Positions 1 through 5,821 of a stretch of 6,068 nucleotides of DNA are shown here, one piece after another (within the stretch, counting starts at the first letter, position 1; the number at the start of each line of letters is the position of its first letter). The stretch is from positions 1 through 6,068 of the forward strand of contig CAMJWQ010000219.1 of the NCBI GenBank assembly GCA_946409475.1. The letters run 5' to 3'. A program made the position numbers and the translations under genes. The notes below the pieces were generated by a model. The model saw nothing but the letters and a program-made list of their open reading frames with translations, was not told the DNA's origin and ran no database searches. Source of the stretch: an uncultured Lachnospiraceae bacterium (GTDB lineage: Bacteria; Bacillota; Clostridia; Lachnospirales; Lachnospiraceae).

Positions 1-30
1 TAAGTTACATTATAATTAGTATGTTTTTAA

Positions 31-1023
31 TTAGCAAATGCTTTCATGAAATTTCCTTAGAAATACATTTTTAAAGTCTTCCTGCTCCACTAATTTCTGA
101 AGCTTTTCGTTATTTCTGACAGGTACCCATGCCTTGTTGGAATTATAATAGTGATTTGCTATTTTCCAGAATTTTTCCGGATACTGCAAACGGAGGTATA
201 AATTATATTTTTCCGGCAGAGGGACCGGTCTTATTTTTTCATAATGCTGTACCATTGCCATACCTAAGTTCGTATTCCAATTATGCTTCTCCAATATTTT
301 TCTCATAAATTGATACAGGTCCCGTACCTGTAAATCTATTGTCAATTTTTCAAAATTTGTCGTAATAACCTTATTATCATTTAAGAGAATATTATGATAA
401 TTATAATCGCCGTGACATAGAATAACTTTATTTTTAACCGTTTTATTCAGTTCTTCAAAATCCTCTTTTTCAAGCTCCTCAGATACCATTTCCGCCTGTT
501 CGAAAAATAGGGAGAAGTTTTTGAGATAATTGATCTCAAAGTCCTCCTTTTGGCTTTTCAGCCTGATAAAGGACCGCACTTTTTTAAGCTCTTTATTGTG
601 CTTCCCACATTCCTCACGAAAATAACTGGAACGCAGCTCTCCGGCTTTTACCACATTTTGCCGTAACGAAATTTTATGAAGAAAAGCTAAATTTTCGACG
701 GTTTTATAAATATCATTTACATCCTTAACATTACATTCATTTCCCGAGTACCAGTCTTTCATAATATAAGGCGTATTGTCTTTGTCAAAAGTTATGATTT
801 CGTTATTAACATTTTTTACAAAGCTGTCAACCTGATTAAAATCATTATCTTTTAAAAAGGTGAGAAAATTATTGATACAATTTATTTTTTGTGAGGAACC
901 TGAAAATGGCTTTAATAACTTAAGACCCTTATCCGTTTCACAAATCACTGCTCCTCTGGCTTTATGCATATGATATATTTTATAATCATATTGTAAAAGC
1001 ACGCTGGCTCCCTTATCATTCAA
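31..1023 (-). CDS. CotS-family spore coat protein (kinase-fold, probable pseudokinase)
   Basis: The 330-residue product has the layout of CotS/YutH-type spore coat proteins, which have an aminoglycoside-phosphotransferase/choline-kinase fold and assemble in the mother cell onto the spore surface. Seen: an N-lobe with a candidate nucleotide-lysine strand (GLKLLKP, residues 33-39); a hinge-like MKDWYSGNEC (88-97), matching the family's W-x-x-G-x-E/N-C pattern; a charged helical middle (about 140-200); and the catalytic-loop motif HGDYNYHNIL (204-213) with D206 and N211. The following segment reads TTNFE (221-225), so the usual metal-binding Asp of the IDF motif is N223. RDLYQF (234-239) then matches the family. 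Transfer activity is therefore doubtful. The start is TTG at 1023: an in-frame TGA lies four codons upstream, no in-frame ATG intervenes, and GAGGGGG sits 7 nt ahead. The gene follows the cca terminator, so it is probably transcribed alone. The exact subfamily is not resolved. Confidence 0.85.
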   Translation of the reverse strand: MNDKGASVLLQYDYKIYHMHKARGAVICETDKGLKLLKPFSGSSQKINCINNFLTFLKDNDFNQVDSFVKNVNNEIITFDKDNTPYIMKDWYSGNECNVKDVNDIYKTVENLAFLHKISLRQNVVKAGELRSSYFREECGKHNKELKKVRSFIRLKSQKEDFEINYLKNFSLFFEQAEMVSEELEKEDFEELNKTVKNKVILCHGDYNYHNILLNDNKVITTNFEKLTIDLQVRDLYQFMRKILEKHNWNTNLGMAMVQHYEKIRPVPLPEKYNLYLRLQYPEKFWKIANHYYNSNKAWVPVRNNEKLQKLVEQEDFKNVFLRKFHESIC

Positions 1024-1030
1024 TGCAATT

Positions 1031-1037
1031 CCCCCTC
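1031..1037 (-). promoter_or_regulatory. Ribosome binding site fixing the TTG start of the CotS-family gene
   Basis: GAGGGGG ends 7 nt before the TTG codon at 1023-1021. The nearby ATG (1019-1017) is out of frame, so this site is the main reason for calling a TTG start. Confidence 0.7.
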
Positions 1038-1138
1038 AAAATATCCTGACTTAAAGATCCTTTCATCTTTTGCATTCTATAATTTTGTAACCCTTCGGAA
1101 AGCGATTACCACTTAGAAAACAAAAGGGTCTTCCTTTC

Positions 1139-1164
1139 TATACTATGAAAACAGAAGGAAAAGT
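1139..1164 (-). promoter_or_regulatory. Weak sigma-K-type promoter candidate upstream of the CotS-family gene
   Basis: CATAGTATA at 1147-1139 matches the sigma-K -10 pattern CATAnnnTA. A minimal AC -35 dinucleotide is at 1164-1163, but the 15-nt spacer is shorter than the usual 16-17. It would leave an untranslated leader of about 110 nt. The -10 match is good and the -35 carries little information, so this is only a candidate; late mother-cell control would suit a coat gene. The rest of 1024-1184 holds a weak 6-bp inverted repeat (ACCCTT 1090-1095, AAGGGT 1124-1129) and nothing else I recognise. Confidence 0.3.
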
Positions 1165-1184
1165 ATGTTAATTTCTTATAAAGT

Positions 1185-1215
1185 AAAAAAAGATATGGTA
1201 AAAACCATATCCTTT
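1185..1215 (-). terminator. Intrinsic terminator of cca (proS-cca unit)
   Basis: On the minus strand GATATGGT (1211-1204) and ACCATATC (1199-1192) form a perfect 8-bp stem around a TTTT loop, followed by seven T residues (1191-1185). The AAAG before the stem can pair further into the T-run. It starts about a dozen bases after the cca stop. On the plus strand the following CCTTTG is a poor T-tract, so it is mainly one-directional. It ends the proS-cca transcript and separates it from the coat gene. Confidence 0.9.
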
Positions 1216-1226
1216 GCCCTGCCAGG

Positions 1227-2564
1227 CTAAATCTTTTCCAGTCTGTTTTTTGCAATCGTTAACAAAATTTCTTTTTTATTATATTCCGTATTATCTATGA
1301 CGGTTTCAAGGAGATATTTTAACAAAATACCAATCTCTTTTCCGGGGCCAATACCTAATTCTATTAAATCATTTCCCGTTATATGCAATGTTTTTAAAGA
1401 AACACATTGATTTTTTCTGATTACGTCCTTATATAAATTCTCGGCTCTTTCCAGGCAGATTTTTCTTTCCTCTTTCTTCTCATCGTTCTGTGCTTCTATG
1501 TCTGCTCTTTTTATGCGGAATAAATAAGGAAATATATCTTCCCCCACCTCATAAATGCCCCTTCGTATTCCCCTCTCCGACAGTAAAAAAGGGTAGTCAT
1601 GCCATCTTATTATTTTAGATACTTTATATACGGTATCATTATCAAATTTTAATCTTTTCAAGATGCCTTTAACAATTACCTCCCCCCTTTCACCGTATCC
1701 GATAAAGGAATTCTTCCCTTTTGCATCCGCCCCTCGTACGGCGGGTTTACCCACATCATGAAGCAGCATGGACAGTCTTCCGATTTTTTCCGGTTTTATA
1801 AACTGCAGGGAATGAAGCGCATGCTCACCTATTTTATCGGTATGATAAGGGAATTCCCGGGGAGTAATCATCATGTCATCAAACTCAGGCAGTATGACTT
1901 TCGTAATTCCCAATTCATATGCCTGTTTAAAAAAATGCGGATTTTGGGAGCATAGCAGCTTAACCAGCTCCGCCTGTATTCTCTCCGCACTGATATTTAC
2001 CAGATTGGGTGCCAGCTTTCTTATGGCACTTTGCGTATCATTTTCTATAACAAAACCCAATTGGGCCGAAAAACGTACGGCGCGTAGAATACGTAACGCA
2101 TCCTCCGAAAAGCGCTCTTCCGGGCTCCCTACACATCGGATAATCCTGTTCTTTAAATCCTCCATGCCTCCAAAAGCATCTATCAACCCTCTTTGGGGAT
2201 TATAAGCCATAGCATTTATGGTAAAATCTCTTCGTTTTAAATCCCCGGCCAAATCCGTGGTAAAAATAACATCCTTCGGATGTCTGTTATCCTCATATTC
2301 TCCGTCAATACGATAGGTAGTAACTTCATACCGGTTTTTATTCCTTAATACCGTTACCGTACCATGCTTTATCCCCGTATCTATTGTTCTTTTAAAAATT
2401 TTCTTTATTGACAGGGGCTTTGCAGATGTGGTTATATCCCAATCATCAGGTTTTTTCCCCAAAATGGAATCTCTTACACAGCCGCCTACTACATAGGCAT
2501 CAAAGCCATGATTATTCAATTCTCTTATAATGACCTCCGCACCCTCCGGTATTTGAATTTCCAT
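1227..2564 (-). CDS. cca: CCA tRNA nucleotidyltransferase (CCA-adding enzyme, HD-domain type)
   Basis: This 445-residue class II CCA-adding enzyme builds or repairs the 3' CCA end of tRNA from CTP and ATP without a nucleic-acid template. Seen in order: the motif A flank GGCVRDSILG (27-36), then DDWD (40-43) giving the catalytic pair D41/D43; RRDFTINAMA (111-120), the conserved RRD/NAM segment; and EDALRILRAVRF (154-165), with E154, D155 and R158 as the amino-acid template that reads the incoming base. The C-terminal half has an HD domain (H248, HD at 269-270, D323), though a position that is often His in the FIGH segment is Y290. Length is normal for clostridial HD-type enzymes. The ATG at 2564 has GGAGG 7 nt upstream. 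It lies 113 nt after proS and ends in a strong terminator, so it is probably co-transcribed with proS and exposed to its T-box. A CC-only or A-only adding enzyme is possible but less likely with all motifs present. Confidence 0.95.
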   Translation of the reverse strand: MEIQIPEGAEVIIRELNNHGFDAYVVGGCVRDSILGKKPDDWDITTSAKPLSIKKIFKRTIDTGIKHGTVTVLRNKNRYEVTTYRIDGEYEDNRHPKDVIFTTDLAGDLKRRDFTINAMAYNPQRGLIDAFGGMEDLKNRIIRCVGSPEERFSEDALRILRAVRFSAQLGFVIENDTQSAIRKLAPNLVNISAERIQAELVKLLCSQNPHFFKQAYELGITKVILPEFDDMMITPREFPYHTDKIGEHALHSLQFIKPEKIGRLSMLLHDVGKPAVRGADAKGKNSFIGYGERGEVIVKGILKRLKFDNDTVYKVSKIIRWHDYPFLLSERGIRRGIYEVGEDIFPYLFRIKRADIEAQNDEKKEERKICLERAENLYKDVIRKNQCVSLKTLHITGNDLIELGIGPGKEIGILLKYLLETVIDNTEYNKKEILLTIAKNRLEKI

Positions 2565-2595
2565 CTGCTCCCCTCCGATCCTGCCTTTTTTTTAT

Positions 2596-2662
2596 CATCA
2601 CCAGTGTGCTGCATTGCATAGATTTTGATGAATTCAGCACCCGCTATTTCCACTGATGCAGC
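2596..2662 (-). other. Foldable intergenic element between proS and cca
   Basis: Two competing folds are visible in the minus-strand RNA. In one, GUGCUG (2640-2635) pairs with CAGCAC (2611-2606), extended by AAU/AUU and CAU/AUG, about 12 bp in all with a C-U mismatch and one bulge. An outer helix can form between CAUCAGUG (2658-2651) and the bulged CACUGGUGAUG (2606-2596). In the other, GCUGCAU (2662-2656) pairs perfectly with AUGCAGC (2614-2608), which breaks the first fold. The sequence afterwards is A-rich rather than a U-run, so this is not an intrinsic terminator. It may be an RNA-stability or processing element, or simply a chance or relic repeat; its function is unknown. Confidence 0.4.
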
Positions 2663-2677
2663 GTTGTCGTCACAAAA

Positions 2678-4111
2678 TCAGTATGCCTTCCCCCAATAAA
2701 CCATGGTATCCGTTTCCTTATGACAATGGATACAGGTACCCCCAACGTGTTCCTGCTTAAAGGGTATGCAACGGGAAGTAACGCCGATCTTTTCTTTTAT
2801 GGCATCTTCACATTCTCTGTCACCGCACCACATAGCTTTGATAAATCCGGGTTTTTCTTCCGCAAGCTCTTTGAACTCCTCCATAGTCGTTGCGGTATAC
2901 GTATGTCCCTCAAGATGCTTTCTCGCCTTATCAAATAAATTTCTATGGATATCCTCAAGGGTTTTTTGAATGGTTTCCTTTAATTGTGTTAGTGGAACTA
3001 CTTTTTTCTCTCCATTATCTCTTCGTACAACCACACATTGACCGGCAGCCATATCCTTAGGACCGATTTCCACACGGATAGGAAAGCCCCGCATTTCCTG
3101 TTCGCTGAATTTATAGCCCGGACTTTTATCGGAATCATCGATTTTTACCCGGAAATCCGCCAGCATTTTTTTCAATTCTTCCGCTTTTTCAAGAACGCCT
3201 TCTTTTTTTTGCTGTATGGGTATAATCATAACCTGGACAGGTGCTACATTAGGCGGAAGAACCAGACCGTTGTCATCTCCATGTACCATGATAATAGCCC
3301 CTATCATTCGTGTGGTCATGCCCCAGGAGGTTTGATGTACATATTGCAATTTATTTTCTTTATCCGTATATTGAATTCCGAATGCTCTGGCAAAGCCGTC
3401 TCCGAAATTATGGCTGGTTCCTGATTGCAGCGCTTTTCCGTCATGCATTAAGGCTTCTATGGTATAAGTAGCCTCCGCCCCTGCAAACTTTTCCTTATCC
3501 GTTTTTCTTCCCTTGATAACAGGAATAGCAAGGACCTGTTCATAGAAATCAGCGTATACATTTAACATCTGAATGGTTCTTTCTTCCGCTTCCCTGGCAG
3601 TAGCGTGAGCCGTATGTCCCTCCTGCCATAAAAATTCCCTGGAACGTAAAAAAGGTCTTGTTGTCTTTTCCCAGCGCACAACGGAGCACCATTGATTATA
3701 TAATTTAGGAAGATCCCGGTACGATTGAATTTCATTTGCATAAAAATCACAAAAAAGTGTTTCGGAAGTGGGTCTGACACACAGCCTTTCCTGCAGGGGC
3801 TCTAAGCCGCCATGTGTTACCCATGCCACCTCCGGAGCGAATCCCTCCACATGATCTTTTTCTTTTTGCAGGAGGCTCTCCGGAATAAATAAAGGCATAT
3901 ATACATTTTCCACACCGGTTTCCTTAAACATATCATCCAGCTGCCGCTGGATTAATTCCCAGATTGCATAACCTGCAGGCTTTATAACCATACAGCCCTT
4001 CACACTGGAATAATCAATTAATTCCGCTTTTAATACCACATCCGTATACCATTGTGCAAAATCTTCCTCCATGGAGGTAATTGCTTCCACCAGTTTTTTA
4101 TTGTTTGACAT
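2678..4111 (-). CDS. proS: Prolyl-tRNA synthetase, short archaeal/eukaryotic-type (ProRS)
   Basis: This cytoplasmic class II synthetase charges tRNA-Pro with proline using ATP. Numbered from the chosen Met (477 residues): motif 1 region with YMPLFIPE (71-78); RPTSE (113-117); motif 2 from VVRWE through FLRSREFLWQEGHTA (about 144-168); the substrate-pocket GTSHNFG (231-237); motif 3 GMTTRMIGA (264-272); an anticodon-binding domain from about 288; and a C-terminal zinc-type domain with C429, C434, C460 and C463, ending in the typical terminal Tyr. Motif 2 leads straight to TSH with no editing insertion, which marks the short type rather than the long E. coli type. Two ATGs compete. The one at 4117 has only 1 nt after GGAG, whereas the one at 4111 has 7 nt and gives MSNNKK, so I chose 4111; the longer form adds two residues. 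A proline T-box controls the gene, and cca follows. Confidence 0.97.
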   Translation of the reverse strand: MSNNKKLVEAITSMEEDFAQWYTDVVLKAELIDYSSVKGCMVIKPAGYAIWELIQRQLDDMFKETGVENVYMPLFIPESLLQKEKDHVEGFAPEVAWVTHGGLEPLQERLCVRPTSETLFCDFYANEIQSYRDLPKLYNQWCSVVRWEKTTRPFLRSREFLWQEGHTAHATAREAEERTIQMLNVYADFYEQVLAIPVIKGRKTDKEKFAGAEATYTIEALMHDGKALQSGTSHNFGDGFARAFGIQYTDKENKLQYVHQTSWGMTTRMIGAIIMVHGDDNGLVLPPNVAPVQVMIIPIQQKKEGVLEKAEELKKMLADFRVKIDDSDKSPGYKFSEQEMRGFPIRVEIGPKDMAAGQCVVVRRDNGEKKVVPLTQLKETIQKTLEDIHRNLFDKARKHLEGHTYTATTMEEFKELAEEKPGFIKAMWCGDRECEDAIKEKIGVTSRCIPFKQEHVGGTCIHCHKETDTMVYWGKAY

Positions 4112-4117
4112 TTTCAT

Positions 4118-4124
4118 TCTCCTT
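4118..4124 (-). promoter_or_regulatory. Ribosome binding site choosing the second ATG of proS
   Basis: AAGGAGA runs right up to the first ATG (4117). Its GGAG core is 1 nt from that ATG, too close for efficient initiation, but 7 nt from the second in-frame ATG (4111). This supports initiation at 4111. Confidence 0.75.
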
Positions 4125-4283
4125 TTTTACTGTTACCTTCGGCTGGGCCATAAAATTATTCTTTTGCGCATCCACCTGCCAGGCTTTTTTTCTTATACAT
4201 TCGCGTGCATCCCCCGAAGGGTTTGGTTTATAGGCAATCACAGGCTTTAATACTCTACGGCGGCAGGATCTTTCCTATAAATT
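4125..4283 (-). other. Post-terminator part of the proS leader (function unknown)
   Basis: About 160 nt of transcribed, untranslated RNA lie between the T-box terminator and the proS ribosome site. They include GGCAGGT at 4180-4174, exactly complementary to ACCTGCC in the T-box specifier loop (4410-4404), and CCTGCC near 4267-4262, which could pair with the same GGCAGG. AAGCCTG occurs twice as a direct repeat. A 14-codon reading frame (4200-4156) has no well-placed ribosome site. I recognise no known motif here. Confidence 0.35.
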
Positions 4284-4316
4284 AAAAAAGCCTTCCTCCC
4301 CAAAGGGACCGAAGAC
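4284..4316 (-). terminator. T-box regulated terminator ahead of proS
   Basis: GTCTTC (4316-4311) pairs with GAAGGC (4295-4290), and TCCC (4308-4305) pairs with GGGA (4300-4297), closing a TTTG loop, with GG opposite G as a small internal loop. Six T residues follow (4289-4284). The 5' half is shared with the antiterminator, where GCCGA and UCGGU close a GUCU loop and AGGG pairs with CCCU, so the two folds exclude each other. Confidence 0.9.
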
Positions 4317-4526
4317 TCGGCGGTACCACCCTAATTAATTGCTTTTACAATTCTCTCCTTTCGTTAACGCCGAATTACGCCATACTTTCATACGGAGCTC
4401 AAAGGCAGGTTCTAAATATTCCATGCAAGAATCTCTCAGCTATCATTCTCTCTCTGTGGCACTTCCTACTTATACTATTCCTCATCATCGCCATATCATC
4501 TTACTTTTACTTAAGATGTGAATACT
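4284..4526 (-). promoter_or_regulatory. T-box riboswitch (tRNA-Pro responsive), proS leader
   Basis: This leader senses charging of tRNA-Pro and controls proS by transcription termination. The conserved T-box AGGGTGGTACCGCC is at 4332-4319. Its UGGU bulge pairs with the tRNA 3' end, and the variable U fits discriminator A73, usual for bacterial tRNA-Pro. Stem I carries a GATGAGG/TTTGAG kink-turn-like base, the AGTA side of the specifier loop, a distal AGAGAGAG segment, and GAACCTGCC, where CCT (4409-4407) directly after GAA is the proline specifier. Stem II-like CCGUAU-GAAA-GUAUGG (4395-4380) and stem III-like AAUUG/CAAUU (4352-4337) precede the T-box. The antiterminator (4332-4304) and terminator (4316-4284) overlap. 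Uncharged tRNA-Pro should stabilise the antiterminator and allow proS, probably with cca, to be transcribed. The T-box class is certain; the specifier is inferred from its position and the downstream gene. Confidence 0.95.
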
Positions 4527-4532
4527 AATTAA

Positions 4533-4561
4533 ATTTTATGTCATACCATTATATTTGTCAA
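4533..4561 (-). promoter_or_regulatory. Sigma-A promoter of the T-box-proS(-cca) unit
   Basis: The -35 box is a perfect TTGACA (4561-4556), followed by a 17-nt spacer and -10 TAAAAT (4538-4533, one mismatch to TATAAT). The predicted start is near A4526, just before stem I. A strong constitutive promoter is what a T-box gene needs, because control comes from attenuation. Between it and the ytvI stop (4562-4656) I see no clear terminator or other element. Confidence 0.88.
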
Positions 4562-4656
4562 GATTTCTACCCTATCCTTTTACATACTTTTTTATAACTT
4601 TCCGCTCCTTATTTACACTATACCATGCCCATATTCCCTATTGCTTTTTATTGCTC

Positions 4657-5754
4657 CTACACCGCATTTTCTTTCCCCTTCGGAATTACCTGCTTGTCCT
4701 CCTTATGTCCGGAATCCGAAAGATAATAGGCACATATTTCATAAACACACAAAAAAGCCAAAGGCCCGTATAAGACACCCTTTAAGCCAAATAATTGTAT
4801 CCCGGTATAAATGGCTATTAAAATGACAATAGGAGATACTCCCAGTCTTTTCCCAATTAATTTCGGCTCCAAAATTTCACGGGTGAAGCTGCATATAATA
4901 TAAATGGTTAAATAGATAGCGGCATTACTTACCTTCCCCTGGGCTAGCATGATGATTGCCCAGGGAACTAAAACAGACCCCGTTCCGATAAAAGGTAATG
5001 CATCCAAAACTCCGATTCCGGCTCCTATTAATAGTGCATAAGGATTTTTTACAAGCATAAAGCCTGCCACACATATCCCTCCGATAACCAGCATGATAAT
5101 CAACTGTGCTTTTAAATAGGTAAAGCCTGCCGTTAAAATTCTGCGGATAATTTCTTTTATAGCCTTAAAGACAGGATATTTCCGGCTTGTATTTAAAACT
5201 TTATCATAATCCTTTTCCAATAATAATACCGCTATGATAAATACAATAAAGGAACCAAAAAAAGTTACGACACCTTTTATATAAGTAAAGGAATTATCCA
5301 TGAAGCGGGGAAGTATCTCTGCCTGTATATTACCTGCAAAATTATTTATATTGTATAATATTGCCTCTTCTACCCGGGACGCATCAAATCCGATGACCCT
5401 TTCTATATTCGAACAGCAGTCTTTTAAAAATTGGGTTAATTGCTGGGAATAGCCTGAAAAATTTACAATAAAACCATGTATTTGTGCTATTAGCTTAATA
5501 ATCAAAAGGTACAGTAAATAACCGATCCCGCCGCCTAAAAATATTAGGAGAAAGGCTGTCAGCAGCCCCTTGGTTATCTTTGTTTTTTTATAGCACCAGC
5601 TGATTACGGGATTTATAATCACAGCTAATACCGCCGCCCAAAAAAAAGGTAAAATCAGCGGAAGAATAAAGCGAAAGAATAAATAGACTCCCATGCTGAC
5701 TATTAAAATTATACCCATCATATTTAATCTTTCTTTATCTTTAAAATCTCTCAC
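4657..5754 (-). CDS. ytvI: Sporulation integral membrane protein YtvI (AI-2E transporter/PerM-like family)
   Basis: This 365-residue multi-pass membrane protein belongs to the PF01594 (PerM/AI-2E exporter-like) family; sequence features favour the sporulation branch YtvI. Hydrophobic segments lie at about 12-50 (two passes), 63-90, 160-179, 215-235, 240-270, 275-290 and 305-345. A soluble, partly helical region (about 93-155) sits between the third and fourth groups, as in the family. Characteristic motifs are LLIGAGIGVLDALPFIGTGS (241-260) followed by VPWAI, and REILEPKLIGKRLGVSP (292-308). The C-terminus is short, charged and cytoplasmic-looking. The transported substrate is unknown; a quorum-signal role should not be assumed. 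The start is GTG at 5754 with AAAGGTG 5 nt upstream; the internal ATG pair at codons 12-13 has no good site. A sigma-E-like promoter candidate lies just upstream, which would mean mother-cell expression. The C-terminal coding end is 95 nt before the proS promoter. Confidence 0.88.
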   Translation of the reverse strand: MRDFKDKERLNMMGIILIVSMGVYLFFRFILPLILPFFWAAVLAVIINPVISWCYKKTKITKGLLTAFLLIFLGGGIGYLLYLLIIKLIAQIHGFIVNFSGYSQQLTQFLKDCCSNIERVIGFDASRVEEAILYNINNFAGNIQAEILPRFMDNSFTYIKGVVTFFGSFIVFIIAVLLLEKDYDKVLNTSRKYPVFKAIKEIIRRILTAGFTYLKAQLIIMLVIGGICVAGFMLVKNPYALLIGAGIGVLDALPFIGTGSVLVPWAIIMLAQGKVSNAAIYLTIYIICSFTREILEPKLIGKRLGVSPIVILIAIYTGIQLFGLKGVLYGPLAFLCVYEICAYYLSDSGHKEDKQVIPKGKENAV

Positions 5755-5759
5755 ATAAT

Positions 5760-5766
5760 CACCTTT
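5760..5766 (-). promoter_or_regulatory. Ribosome binding site supporting the GTG start of ytvI
   Basis: AAAGGTG ends 5 nt before GTG at 5754-5752. The first downstream ATG codons (codons 12-13) are preceded only by an A-rich stretch, so the GTG start is favoured. Confidence 0.7.
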
Positions 5767-5778
5767 TTGTTTTTAGGG

Positions 5779-5808
5779 ATAGTATTCGCAATCCTCCGAT
5801 GAATATGC
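5779..5808 (-). promoter_or_regulatory. Sigma-E-like promoter candidate for ytvI
   Basis: GCATATT (5808-5802) fits the sigma-E -35 consensus GHATATT exactly. After a 15-nt spacer comes AATACTAT (5786-5779), with two mismatches to the -10 consensus CATACAHT. Transcription would start near 5772, about 18 nt before the GTG and just upstream of the ribosome site. The match is imperfect, but its position and the sporulation role of the gene both agree. Transcription from the upstream gene is an alternative, since only 67 nt and no clear terminator separate them. Confidence 0.45.
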
Positions 5809-5821
5809 CTTTTCTTTTTTG

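Noticed and set aside
1090..1129. Inverted repeat ACCCTT/AAGGGT upstream of the coat gene, considered as a terminator or operator
   Set aside because: It has only 6 bp around a 28-nt loop with no T-run, and is easily expected by chance in AT-rich sequence.
1873..2205. Plus-strand open frame of 110 codons opposite cca
   Set aside because: It is antisense to conserved CCA-enzyme motifs and reads as low-information sequence; the overlapping frame at 1758-1955 is rejected for the same reason.
3038..3424. Plus-strand open frame of 128 codons opposite proS
   Set aside because: It lies wholly within the well-supported proS gene, its translation resembles no family, and it has no convincing ribosome site.
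3562..3780. Minus-strand 72-codon open frame inside proS
   Set aside because: It is out of frame with the motif 2 coding region of ProRS and is a by-product of that gene's codons.
4156..4200. 14-codon minus-strand frame (MYKKKSLAGGCAKE) in the proS leader, considered as a leader peptide
   Set aside because: There is no ribosome site at proper spacing and no run of proline codons, and the T-box already explains attenuation.
4176..4256. Direct repeat AAGCCTG in the proS leader
   Set aside because: Two 7-nt copies without conserved spacing or flanks; too short to support a repeat element.
4339..4521. Plus-strand 60-codon open frame across the T-box leader
   Set aside because: It is antisense to structured leader RNA, whose conserved bases explain the sequence; no protein signature is seen.
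4555..4826. Plus-strand open frames across the end of ytvI
   Set aside because: They are antisense to the ytvI 3' end and promoter region, with AT-driven composition and no recognisable motif.
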